NCBI GenBank assembly: GCA_003611955.1
Contig: RAZE01000014.1
Coordinates: 52,911 to 116,910, forward strand
From: a bacterium 1XD8-76
GTDB lineage: Bacteria > Bacillota > Clostridia > Lachnospirales > Lachnospiraceae
Reading direction: 5' to 3'
Length of the DNA: 64,000 nt
In this document: positions 27,091 to 34,797 of the stretch, piece by piece
Layout of the letters: each line of letters opens with the position of its first letter
Numbering within the stretch: position 1 is the stretch's first letter
Made by a program: the position numbers and the translations under genes
The notes under the pieces: generated by a model
The model's database searches: none
Told to the model about the DNA's origin: nothing
What the model saw: only the letters and a program-made list of their open reading frames with translations

Positions 27091-29012
27091 ATAAAGAAGT
27101 AGAAGAAATATTATTACATATAAGGAAGAAACATAATTTCCTTTTGAGCGGTGGGGCTGGGAGTGGAAAAACATATTCGCTTGTTCAGGTTTTGAAACAA
27201 ATAGCTATATTATATCCCAATGCACAAATAGCGTGTATAACATATACAAATGCAGCAGCAGTTGAAATTATGAATAGGGCAAATATTGCAAATTTGAAAG
27301 TTTCAACAATACATGATTTTTTGTGGGATAACATTTCTTTATTTTCAGATGATTTACGCTCTACGTTAGTTGATTTAGTTAATATGGAAAATAGTGCTAT
27401 AAGGAAACCTAATCAAGGTGAAGTATTTATGCTGTCAAGAGATGTTGTTATACAATACAAAGAATATGTAAGATTAAAAAATGGTGAAATATCACATGAC
27501 GAAGTATTGGTATTGGCAAATGAAATGTTTAAAAAATATCCGAAACTTTGTGATATTTTAAATGATAAATATTCTTTTATTTTTGTTGATGAGTATCAGG
27601 ATACTTCCCCACTGGTTATTGATATATTGTTAAAATATTTGCAAAAAAGTAAACATAGAAATATAGTAGGCTTTTTTGGTGATTCTATGCAGTCTATTTA
27701 TGAAAAAGGTGTAGGTAATATTGAAGAATATGTTTCACAAGGAATTGTTTATAAAATAGAAAAGGAGCAAAATAGAAGGAACCCTAATACAATAATAAAA
27801 TTGGCTAATAAGTTGCGTGTTGATGGTTTGGAACAAAAGGAATCGGATGATACAGATGCTCCAAATATGGTTGATGGCAAGTTGAAAGAAGGAACATTAA
27901 AATTTTTGTATTCTTATAATAATGATTTGAGTGTAATAAAGAAGTCAAAATGGTGTGAAGGATGGAATTTTAATGATGCCGGACAAACAAAAGAGCTAAG
28001 GCTCACTCATAATTTAATTGCAAGTGAAGCAGGATTTGATAAACTTATGCAGATTTATGATAATGATCCTATTTTTAAGTTTAAAAAAGAATTTAAAAAA
28101 GCGGCAGAGCGCAAAAAATATTTAATAGACAATAATGCGACAGTTGATGAAGTGATTAGAGGGATGGATTGGAAGTATGAAAGAAGACCTAATATTGGAA
28201 AACAGCATTTAGATGTTTTATTAGAAAGAGAAGGCGTATTGGTATTATATGATTATATAAAATTATGGCCTTATGAAAAATTTAATCAGATATATATGGA
28301 CAAGGATAGTCTGATTGATGATAAAATGGAGATAGAAGGGGTGGTTGTGAGAGAAGCAAAAAGAGATTCTTTAATTCAACATTTATTTAAAATTCAAGAT
28401 ATAATTTTCTTATATGAAAATAAAATGTATAACGAGTTATGCCTAAAAACACAAGTGAGTATAGTTGCAAATAGCGATAAGGTAAGGCTTGTAAATGATA
28501 TTGAGAAATTAATATCTATGGAGAATGAGCCTATTGGGAACGTTGTTGATTTTGCTGATCGTGCGGGTTTATGCAAAAAAGATGATAAATTTCTTTCCTT
28601 TTTGGAAAAAAATGAATATTTATATTGGAGAGTAGAACAAATTAAGTATGTTGAGTTTCAAAACCTTTATGAATATTTGGAAGGTTATACACCATTTTCG
28701 ACACAACATAAAATTAAGGGATTGGAATATGAGAATGTTTTGGTATTTCTTGAAAATGGGGGATGGTCAAACTATAATTTTGAATACTTGTTAGACAATC
28801 AAATCTTTTCTAAATTATCAAGAACACAACAGGCAACATATCCAAGAATATTAGAAAGAACAAAAAAATTGTTTTATGTATGTGTTACTCGGACAAAAGA
28901 TAATTTGGTGGTATTTTATCCTAATCCAACGAAGGAAGTATTGGAAGGGGCAGCAGAATTGTTTGGTGAAGAAAATTGTATTGATTTAGATAGGGAAGAT
29001 GTACGTTATTAA
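27072..29012 (+). CDS. UvrD/PcrA-like helicase, Gabija GajB-like
   Basis: About 646 residues from a GTG at 27072 that lies inside the 3' end of the OLD gene, with GGGAGGGG before it. Walker A is LLSGGAGSGKTYS, motif II is FVDEYQDTSP (about 171) and motif VI is LFYVCVTRTKDNL, as in superfamily 1A helicases. In Gabija, GajB partners with GajA to sense nucleotide depletion and degrade invading DNA. At 646 residues it is larger than the described GajB (about 490), so this may be a Gabija variant or another class 2 OLD pair. Confidence 0.82.
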   Translation: MVTGRIDKEVEEILLHIRKKHNFLLSGGAGSGKTYSLVQVLKQIAILYPNAQIACITYTNAAAVEIMNRANIANLKVSTIHDFLWDNISLFSDDLRSTLVDLVNMENSAIRKPNQGEVFMLSRDVVIQYKEYVRLKNGEISHDEVLVLANEMFKKYPKLCDILNDKYSFIFVDEYQDTSPLVIDILLKYLQKSKHRNIVGFFGDSMQSIYEKGVGNIEEYVSQGIVYKIEKEQNRRNPNTIIKLANKLRVDGLEQKESDDTDAPNMVDGKLKEGTLKFLYSYNNDLSVIKKSKWCEGWNFNDAGQTKELRLTHNLIASEAGFDKLMQIYDNDPIFKFKKEFKKAAERKKYLIDNNATVDEVIRGMDWKYERRPNIGKQHLDVLLEREGVLVLYDYIKLWPYEKFNQIYMDKDSLIDDKMEIEGVVVREAKRDSLIQHLFKIQDIIFLYENKMYNELCLKTQVSIVANSDKVRLVNDIEKLISMENEPIGNVVDFADRAGLCKKDDKFLSFLEKNEYLYWRVEQIKYVEFQNLYEYLEGYTPFSTQHKIKGLEYENVLVFLENGGWSNYNFEYLLDNQIFSKLSRTQQATYPRILERTKKLFYVCVTRTKDNLVVFYPNPTKEVLEGAAELFGEENCIDLDREDVRY

Positions 29013-29040
29013 ATGTAGTGGATATAGGTAAATGGTATTT

Positions 29041-29057
29041 GGGTACAATTTGGGTAC
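29041..29057 (+). repeat. paired GGGTAC hexamers, right end of element 1
   Basis: GGGTAC at 29041-29046 and 29052-29057, again 11 bases apart and in the same orientation as the left-end pair. They lie about 100 bases inside att copy B. Confidence 0.6.
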
Positions 29058-29159
29058 ACCAGCTTTGAAACCATATAAACAAGAAATAAAAACGCATCAA
29101 AATGATACGATTATGAGATAAAAACAATGAAAAACAAGACTTGTAACGAACTGAAAAAA

Positions 29160-29169
29160 GAGTTCGAAT
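29160..29169 (+). repeat. att copy B
   Basis: GAGTTCGAAT followed by AG reads Glu-Phe-Glu-stop, as in the guaA end, with synonymous changes. It marks the junction of elements 1 and 2. Confidence 0.78.
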
Positions 29170-29178
29170 AGTAAACAG

Positions 29179-29219
29179 AAAGCCGGGAAGCCGCATAAAC
29201 AGCGGACTTTCCGGCTTTT
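29179..29219 (+). terminator. terminator just inside element 2
   Basis: A stem pairing AAGCCGGGAAGCCGC with GCGGACTTTCCGGCTT, followed by TT. It is placed 10 bases after att copy B, just as the stem after guaA follows copy A. Confidence 0.72.
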
Positions 29220-29231
29220 GATGTGGGGCGT

Positions 29232-29248
29232 GATACCTTTTTGATACC
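29232..29248 (+). repeat. paired GATACC hexamers, left end of element 2
   Basis: GATACC at 29232-29237 and 29243-29248, 11 bases apart, in the position of the GGGTAC pair of element 1. No matching GATACC pair was found at the right end of element 2. Confidence 0.55.
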
Positions 29249-29268
29249 TATATAATAGCAAGCCTTTA

Positions 29269-30030
29269 TTAATCCAAGGCTTTTAATAATTTGTCTCTTA
29301 AATCTCCGGCATGGCTATATTCTATGTATTCTATACTTCCTAAGTCGCTTATTGCGTTGGTGTTTTTATCTTTGATTATGATAACGGGCTTTCCTAATCC
29401 ATATACTAAACCTTGTTCCAACATAACATTAGGATTAAGTCCTGATATGTTTATGATTGCCATTTTGCAGGCTTGTATCTGTTGACAAATTTTACACATT
29501 ATATCTTTATTAGTGATTTCGTTATCTGCCTTATAATGTTCATAGCCTAAAGCATTTAACGCAGGAACAATACCATAATTATAGCTATCTAAGTATTCTG
29601 CGGAAAATGGCATGGCGATAAAAATTTTGTTGCGTTGATATTGAGGATTAATAGGACAACCACTGATGTCTAATTTAAAACATTTACGCATTTGATGTGG
29701 TGCAATCTTTTTTTCTGCCATTTTTAAGCGATTAGCTTCTATATCAGATTCTAATTTTCTTATTAAATTAGATAAATTATTTAAGAAGAATTCAATAGTA
29801 GTATTTCGGACGGTTTTTTGTGTAGAAGACAAATCATGAGTATTAAATGACATATGGGTAATGTTGAGATTAGCGAGTGCATTATATTTGTCTAATAAAT
29901 GGTTATATTCAACAATCCATGATTTATAAACATCAGTGTACACATAATCTTTGTTTTTTGAATAGATTTCTACCTTATCATGTAGATTTTTGATTTCGAA
30001 TGATAGAGCTTGCATATCGTTAAAATTCAT
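29269..30030 (-). CDS. TIR-like / nucleoside 2-deoxyribosyltransferase-like protein
   Basis: A 253-residue protein. The N-terminal half is helical (residues 1-130); the C-terminal half has KIFIAMPFSAEYLDSYNYG, then KICQQIQACKMAIINISGLN, PNVMLEQGLVYGL and KPVIIIKDK. That pattern of a nucleotide-binding Rossmann-like sheet with a conserved Glu in the NPNV.xExG segment belongs to the deoxyribosyltransferase/TIR-like superfamily, some members of which are NAD-consuming immune effectors. The ATG at 30030 has GGAGG inside the end of the preceding XRE gene, so the two are coupled. The substrate is unknown. Confidence 0.7.
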   Translation of the reverse strand: MNFNDMQALSFEIKNLHDKVEIYSKNKDYVYTDVYKSWIVEYNHLLDKYNALANLNITHMSFNTHDLSSTQKTVRNTTIEFFLNNLSNLIRKLESDIEANRLKMAEKKIAPHQMRKCFKLDISGCPINPQYQRNKIFIAMPFSAEYLDSYNYGIVPALNALGYEHYKADNEITNKDIMCKICQQIQACKMAIINISGLNPNVMLEQGLVYGLGKPVIIIKDKNTNAISDLGSIEYIEYSHAGDLRDKLLKALD

Positions 30031-30031
30031 T

Positions 30032-30604
30032 TTATTTCCTCCACATATAGCTGTTATTTTTCTTATCATTTCCTTTTTCATCAACACTACTACTTGTAGC
30101 AGGCCAGTTGATTTTCCACTCAAAATATTCGTCCTCGGAAATCTCCCCATTCTTCAACTGCTCTTTCCGCAGACACCACTCCCGCATGAAATCATTGACT
30201 AATCCATACTCTAGCCACATACCCACTGGAGCATGAGCAGGCCAGTCATCATTGTCATAGTAACGCACCGACTTATCATCAGAAGCGTTGCATTTGCCGG
30301 GATTGCGGACAAGCTGAAATAAATGGATCGTGCTACGGTCATCTTCATCAAGCCAAAGGAATGTAAGCATAATATCTTCGGCGCAGCCGGGGGTAACGCC
30401 AATAAAATGGATATAATTGACGTTCAGTATCTTTGCCATTTCCATTAAAGTGTTGTTTTTGGGAACACGGTAGCCAGATTCATACTGTGCGATACGAACA
30501 TCAGCATTGCGTTCCTCATATCCCAATTTCAAGCCTAGTTCACGCTGTGTCAAGCCCCGGAACGTGCGTATTCTCTTTATCCGTTCTCCTAATACCATAG
30601 TCAT
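30032..30604 (-). CDS. XRE-family regulator
   Basis: A 190-residue protein with an N-terminal HTH (LTQRELGLKLGYEERNADVR, then AQYESGYRVPKNNTLMEMAK) and an acidic C-terminal part with WEYLV-like aromatic motifs (DDWPAHAPVGMWLEYGLVND). It ends within the ribosome site of the TIR-like gene, so the two are one transcript. This could be the element regulator, or a specific regulator of the TIR-like effector. Confidence 0.83.
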   Translation of the reverse strand: MTMVLGERIKRIRTFRGLTQRELGLKLGYEERNADVRIAQYESGYRVPKNNTLMEMAKILNVNYIHFIGVTPGCAEDIMLTFLWLDEDDRSTIHLFQLVRNPGKCNASDDKSVRYYDNDDWPAHAPVGMWLEYGLVNDFMREWCLRKEQLKNGEISEDEYFEWKINWPATSSSVDEKGNDKKNNSYMWRK

Positions 30605-30620
30605 GTATCCTTTCTGAAAA

Positions 30621-31127
30621 TTAGAGTGATTGTTTTGAAATTATCATGTTACATCTGCTCCACAACTCATCTTTATATGCAAATACATCTTTATCAATCT
30701 TTCTTTCAACAAAGCCGACTTTTTCATAACATTGCTTTGCTAATACGTTTTTACTGAAAACATTTAGTTGAACCACTTTTGCGCCAGTTATCTGAAAAGC
30801 GAATTGCAGAGCCAGATTCAGCATTTCTTTTCCGTAACCTTTTCCACGTTTGGTTTTATCAACAATAACAAATTTAAGAAAACCAATATTGTCTGCTGTA
30901 TTGACAGAATAACAGAAGAAGCCTACTGCCTGTCCGCTGTTTTCAGTTGCTACATAAGCACTGTCTGTCCAGTCCATTGCATTTTTCTCTAATAAATCAT
31001 GGAAAGATTTTGGTGTCATGGGGTATGGCAAGAGATTTGCACACCAAAAGGCATGGGTTCTTTCGTTATCAATCCATTTTGATACATATTCGTAATCTTT
31101 CTTTGGTATATACGGTCGGATTCTCAT
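30621..31127 (-). CDS. GNAT-family N-acetyltransferase
   Basis: A 168-residue acetyltransferase. It opens with MRIRPYIPKKDYEYVSKWI, has the acetyl-CoA loop in VDKTKRGKGYGKEML and a C-terminal NVFSKNVLAKQCYEKVGF, the RimI/RimL pattern. The substrate cannot be told. It is on the same strand as the XRE gene, 17 bases before it. Confidence 0.85.
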   Translation of the reverse strand: MRIRPYIPKKDYEYVSKWIDNERTHAFWCANLLPYPMTPKSFHDLLEKNAMDWTDSAYVATENSGQAVGFFCYSVNTADNIGFLKFVIVDKTKRGKGYGKEMLNLALQFAFQITGAKVVQLNVFSKNVLAKQCYEKVGFVERKIDKDVFAYKDELWSRCNMIISKQSL

Positions 31128-31165
31128 AAATGAAATGTTCTTTCTCCAATTTATTTATAAATTTG

Positions 31166-31639
31166 TTATAGGTAGTACACCATTATATATTCTTCCTCGT
31201 TCTCCTTTACAATCTCAAAACCAATCTTTAAATACATCTTTGCCGCATAATTGGCTTTTTGAACAGAAAGAGAAACCCGGCTGTACCCATGTGATTTGAG
31301 CAGGGTAAGAATTTCTTTCATCATAGCCGTTCCAATGCCAAAGCCCCGATATTCTTTATAAAGAGAGATTGCTAAAGAGGGCGTTTCATCATCTATATGT
31401 CCGTAATCATTCATAATACGAACCCAAACGGCACCGACAATCTTATTGCCAACCTCCGCTACTAATCCCAAATCATCTTTGGATTCCCCGAAATGCTTAA
31501 CATAAATCTGTAATTCGGGAGATGAAATAATACTTTTGGTTGGAGGTTCGATACCCTCTGGAACAAAAATTGCTTCATATAGAAAATTATCCAGTAACGG
31601 ATATTCCTGTTTTTGTATTTCCCGTATCGTATACTCCAT
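31166..31639 (-). CDS. GNAT-family N-acetyltransferase
   Basis: A 157-residue acetyltransferase with the CoA-binding loop SLYKEYRGFGIGTAMMKEI and the terminal motif SVQKANYAAKMYLKIGFEI. It is followed on the same strand by the other GNAT gene. Both may be resistance or toxin-modifying cargo, but nothing specific is visible. Confidence 0.85.
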   Translation of the reverse strand: MEYTIREIQKQEYPLLDNFLYEAIFVPEGIEPPTKSIISSPELQIYVKHFGESKDDLGLVAEVGNKIVGAVWVRIMNDYGHIDDETPSLAISLYKEYRGFGIGTAMMKEILTLLKSHGYSRVSLSVQKANYAAKMYLKIGFEIVKENEEEYIMVYYL

Positions 31640-31757
31640 AGCTTACCTCTCAATTCTGTATTCTCTATATATTCTAGCATAATTCAGATAATACAGCAAC
31701 AAAAACTTATCAGAAATGCTAAATTTAATAAAAAAGATAAGTTTAACAAATAAGCTA

Positions 31758-31786
31758 TTGACAATAACAGAAATGTTAAGTATAAT
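31758..31786 (+). promoter_or_regulatory. consensus sigma-A promoter of the second excisionase/integrase operon
   Basis: TTGACA at 31758-31763, 17 bases, TATAAT at 31781-31786. Around it are several imperfect copies of AGAAATGTTAAG or AACGCTAAAC (31711-31815) that could be operator sites for the XRE regulator. Confidence 0.78.
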
Positions 31787-31834
31787 TCAAATACAGAACT
31801 TAACAAAAACGCTAAACAAAAAGGAGGATATTGA

Positions 31835-32026
31835 ATGAGGAATGAACTATTTGTAACTGCCGGGGAGGTAGCGCAGGAGTTGGGCGTTTCCAAACCATTT
31901 GCTTACAAATTAGTACGACAGATGAATGAGGAACTGGAAGAAAAAGGTTTTATCACAATCGCCGGACGTGTCAGCAGAAAATATTATGAAGAAAAATTCT
32001 ACGGCATGGCGCAGGCGGCGAACTAA
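31835..32026 (+). CDS. excisionase-like small HTH protein
   Basis: A 63-residue protein, TAGEVAQELGVSKPFAYKLV followed by GFITIAGRVSRKYYEEKFYG, clearly related to the protein at 12449. GGAGG precedes the ATG. It is 12 bases before the integrase gene and probably sets recombination direction. Confidence 0.75.
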   Translation: MRNELFVTAGEVAQELGVSKPFAYKLVRQMNEELEEKGFITIAGRVSRKYYEEKFYGMAQAAN

Positions 32027-32038
32027 GGAGGGCAGATT

Positions 32039-33124
32039 ATGGCGGCATATAAAGATGAACAGCGTGGAACGTGGTATGTATCGTTCCATTATTATGACTG
32101 GACGGGGAAGAACTGCCGAAAAGTCAAGAGAGGTTTCAAAACCAAAAGAGAAGCTACGGAGTGGGAACACCATTTCCGTATGAAAGAAGCGGCTGACTTG
32201 GATATGACTTTCGGTGAATTTGTGCAGGCATACACAAGAGATATGAAACCTAAGTTAAAACACAATACTTGGTTGACAAAGGAACATATCTTACGCACAA
32301 AATTGTTACCGTACTTTGAGAATAAGAAAATGTGCGATATTCGTGCAAAAGATATTATCCAGTGGCAGAATGAGCAGATTTCCTATCGTGATGAAAAGAG
32401 AAAGCCTTATGCGCCGACTTATCTGAAAACTCTGCAATCAGAATTGAGCGCATTGTTTAATCATGCGGTACGGTTCTACGAATTAAAAAGCAATCCTGTT
32501 GTCAAAGCCGGTCCGCTTGGGAAAGGGAAAGCAGAGGAAATGCTTTTTTGGACGAAGGAGGAATATCTGAAATTCATTGAAGCAGTAAAAGACAAGCCAT
32601 ATTCCTATCAAGCATTTCAAATTTTATACTGGTGTGGCTTGCGTGTTGGCGAACTTTTAGCACTCACGCCGCAGGATATTGATTTTGATAATAAGGTCAT
32701 TCGGATTACAAAATCTTATCAGCGGTTAGAGGGAAAAGATGTGATAACAGACCCAAAGACACCGAAAAGCAAGCGCAATGTCAGTATGCCGGACTTTTTG
32801 TGTGAGGAATTAAAAAATTATCTCGGCAGGTTGTACGGACTTCTCCCGACTGACCGTATTTTTCATCTGACAAAAAGTTTCCTGCACCATGAAATGACGA
32901 GAGGGGCAGGAAAAGCAGGGGTAAAGCGCATTAGAATCCACGATTTAAGGCATTCGCACGTTTCATTGTTAATCAGTATGGGATTTTCGGCGGTATCAAT
33001 AGGGAACAGGGTAGGGCATGAAAGTGTGGATATTACGTTTCGATATGCCCATATGTTCCCGACAGAACAGATACAAATGGCAGAGCTGTTGAACGCAGAA
33101 TTTAAGGAGGGTACAGAGGAATGA
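32039..33124 (+). CDS. tyrosine site-specific integrase of element 2
   Basis: A 361-residue recombinase. The arm-binding domain (RGTWYVSFHYYDWTGKN, residues 8-50) is followed by a core-binding domain and the catalytic domain with Arg in CGLRVGELLAL, HDLRHSHVSLL, RVGHESVDITF and the Tyr in RYAHMF. It overlaps the next gene by ATGA. It has the same domain layout as the element 1 integrase but differs throughout, consistent with different arm-site hexamers (GATACC or GGCTCT versus GGGTAC). Confidence 0.93.
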   Translation: MAAYKDEQRGTWYVSFHYYDWTGKNCRKVKRGFKTKREATEWEHHFRMKEAADLDMTFGEFVQAYTRDMKPKLKHNTWLTKEHILRTKLLPYFENKKMCDIRAKDIIQWQNEQISYRDEKRKPYAPTYLKTLQSELSALFNHAVRFYELKSNPVVKAGPLGKGKAEEMLFWTKEEYLKFIEAVKDKPYSYQAFQILYWCGLRVGELLALTPQDIDFDNKVIRITKSYQRLEGKDVITDPKTPKSKRNVSMPDFLCEELKNYLGRLYGLLPTDRIFHLTKSFLHHEMTRGAGKAGVKRIRIHDLRHSHVSLLISMGFSAVSIGNRVGHESVDITFRYAHMFPTEQIQMAELLNAEFKEGTEE

Positions 33125-33510
33125 GCGGCACACACAAATATCCAACAATCAGTTTTCGCATTTCTCCCAGAGAGCGGGAAGAAATTGAAGCAAAGATTTT
33201 TGCAAGCGGCATGAAAAAGAAAGATTATTTTGTCCGTTCCTGTATTTACAATCGTGTATGCGTGGTAGGGAAGAAAGAAACGGTATATCAGATTGTGGAA
33301 AAATTACAGGAAATGCAGAACCGTATGGAAGAACTGGCAGAGCAGGTAAAAGGAGAAAAGCCGGAGGTCACTACCGAAGAAATCAGAGAGTTACAGACAT
33401 CTTATGAGGATATGTTGAAAGCAATTCTTTGGATGTTGGACGGAGCAAAATATCTGTGGCAGGGTAACACCAACGGAGAAGAAAAAAGCCCCGACAGCAG
33501 CAACTGTTAG
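33121..33510 (+). CDS. MobC-like mobilization accessory protein
   Basis: A 129-residue protein with a ribbon-helix-helix-like start (TISFRISPREREEIEAKIFA) and a helical C-terminus. It begins inside the integrase stop codon. It is the counterpart of the gene at 13709. Confidence 0.7.
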   Translation: MSGTHKYPTISFRISPREREEIEAKIFASGMKKKDYFVRSCIYNRVCVVGKKETVYQIVEKLQEMQNRMEELAEQVKGEKPEVTTEEIRELQTSYEDMLKAILWMLDGAKYLWQGNTNGEEKSPDSSNC

Positions 33511-33520
33511 GGCTGTGATA

Positions 33521-33578
33521 ACTGGAAAACCTCTGTTATCAATCTCACAATATAAGTATAGCAGAGGGTTCTTCCAGT
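33521..33578 (+). repeat. long inverted repeat between mobC and repA-like genes
   Basis: ACTGGAAAACCTCTG at 33521-33535 pairs with CAGAGGGTTCTTCCAGT at 33562-33578. The loop is AT-rich and there is no T tract, so it may be an attenuator, an antisense control region or a replication structure, not a simple terminator. The matching gap in element 1 (14050-14140) contains a similar GCCTCT/AGAGGC pair. Confidence 0.5.
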
Positions 33579-33607
33579 GACAACAATTTTTCAGAAATGG
33601 AGGGTTT

Positions 33608-34585
33608 ATGGAAGAAACAAAAATAGAATTACAGTTGATTAAATTATCGGAGATACAGTCGCAGGAAGTTTCTTGGCTGTGGTTTCCGTTTATTCCCTAT
33701 GGCAAGCTGACAATCGTACAAGGCGATCCGGGTGATGGAAAGACAACATTTGTATTGAACATAGCGGCGAAATTGTCAAAAGGAGAGGGTTTAGACGGTG
33801 AAATGAAACTGACAGAGCCTTTGAATATAATCTATCAGAGTGCAGAGGACGGTCTTGCTGATACAGTAAAGCCCCGGTTAGAACAGGCAGGAGCAGACTG
33901 TGAGAAAATTTCAGTTATTGATGAAAAGATAAAATCCCTTTCCATGATAGACGAACGGTTGGAACAGGCTGTTAAAAAGACAGGAGCAAAGCTATTGATT
34001 TTAGACCCAATACAAGCCTATTTAGGCGGCGGCATGGATATGAACCGGGCGAATGAAGCTAGGGATATGACAAAGAAGTTAGCGGCACTGGCAGAGAAAT
34101 ACCAGTGTGCGATTGTCCTTGTCGGGCATATGAACAAGGCAGCAGGAAATAAAGCGGCATACCGGGGAATGGGTTCAATTGATTTCTTTGCAGTCGCTAG
34201 AAGCGTTCTCTTAGTCGGCAGGGTTGAGGGAGAAGAAAATATAAGGGCTGTGGTGCAGATTAAAAACAACCTTGCTGCGTTCGGACACCCAAAAGCATTT
34301 GCACTGTCAGAGGACGGTTTTCAATGGCTTGGAGATTATGAGATTACGGCTGATGAAGTGTTAGGCGGTATTGCCCCCAAAGCAAATAAAATGGAACAAG
34401 CGAAACGGTTACTCCGGGAACTGGCAGAAACAAACAACGCCATGCAGAGCAATGAGATTTTCGGTCTTGCAGACGAACAGGGCATATCGAAGCGGACACT
34501 GGAAAATGCGAAGAAAGAGTTAGGTGTCCGGGCAAAACGGATAAACAACACATGGTATTGGGAATTGGATAAAATCAGACAGTGA
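33608..34585 (+). CDS. RepA-like RecA-fold helicase/ATPase
   Basis: A 325-residue ATPase of the AAA_25 type. Walker A is VQGDPGDGKTTFVLN, Walker B LLILDPIQAYLGG and a later GHMNKAAGNKAAYRG is the sensor/arginine region, as in hexameric RepA helicases of mobile elements. The C-terminus has a winged-helix-like segment (GISKRTLENAKKELGV). It replaces the primase/VapE module found in element 1, so the two elements share integration and transfer genes but not replication genes. Confidence 0.85.
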   Translation: MEETKIELQLIKLSEIQSQEVSWLWFPFIPYGKLTIVQGDPGDGKTTFVLNIAAKLSKGEGLDGEMKLTEPLNIIYQSAEDGLADTVKPRLEQAGADCEKISVIDEKIKSLSMIDERLEQAVKKTGAKLLILDPIQAYLGGGMDMNRANEARDMTKKLAALAEKYQCAIVLVGHMNKAAGNKAAYRGMGSIDFFAVARSVLLVGRVEGEENIRAVVQIKNNLAAFGHPKAFALSEDGFQWLGDYEITADEVLGGIAPKANKMEQAKRLLRELAETNNAMQSNEIFGLADEQGISKRTLENAKKELGVRAKRINNTWYWELDKIRQ

Positions 34586-34720
34586 CGGACGGGCAAGGCA
34601 ACAGCGCAACAATGCGGCGAAAAGCCGCCCACCGTCCGAAGGACGGAAAGCCCCCGGCAGGGCGCAAAACCCGCTTGCGGGTTGCATTTTTGTTGGCGTA
34701 GCTGACAAAAGTGCTTTTGC

Positions 34721-34741
34721 GTTACTTTCGCAGAAAGTAAC
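34721..34741 (+). repeat. oriT-like inverted repeat of element 2
   Basis: Arms GTTACTTTC and GAAAGTAAC around GCA-like centre bases, 57 bases before the MobV start. Compare GTTACTTTT-GAC-AAAAGTAAC before the element 1 relaxase. Conservation at this place in two otherwise diverged elements supports an oriT role. Confidence 0.6.
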
Positions 34742-34797
34742 AAAGGCTATGCGCCGTTTCCGGCGCTCATTACCCGATTGGGAGAAAGGGAAATTTA

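Larger units (their letters stand above)
11619..29169 (+). mobile_element. integrative mobilizable element 1 at guaA, with restriction-modification and Gabija-like cargo
   Basis: The 17.55-kb segment lies between att copies A and B. Just inside each end are two GGGTAC hexamers 11 bases apart. Inside, in order, are an XRE regulator, excisionase, tyrosine integrase, MobC, primase, VapE-type helicase, ParM/ParR, an oriT-like region, a MobV relaxase, TnpV, a controller-like HTH, an Eco57I-like RM pair and an OLD nuclease/helicase pair. There is no type IV secretion system, so transfer would need a helper. Matching ends and intact recombination genes suggest it is complete. Confidence 0.8.
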
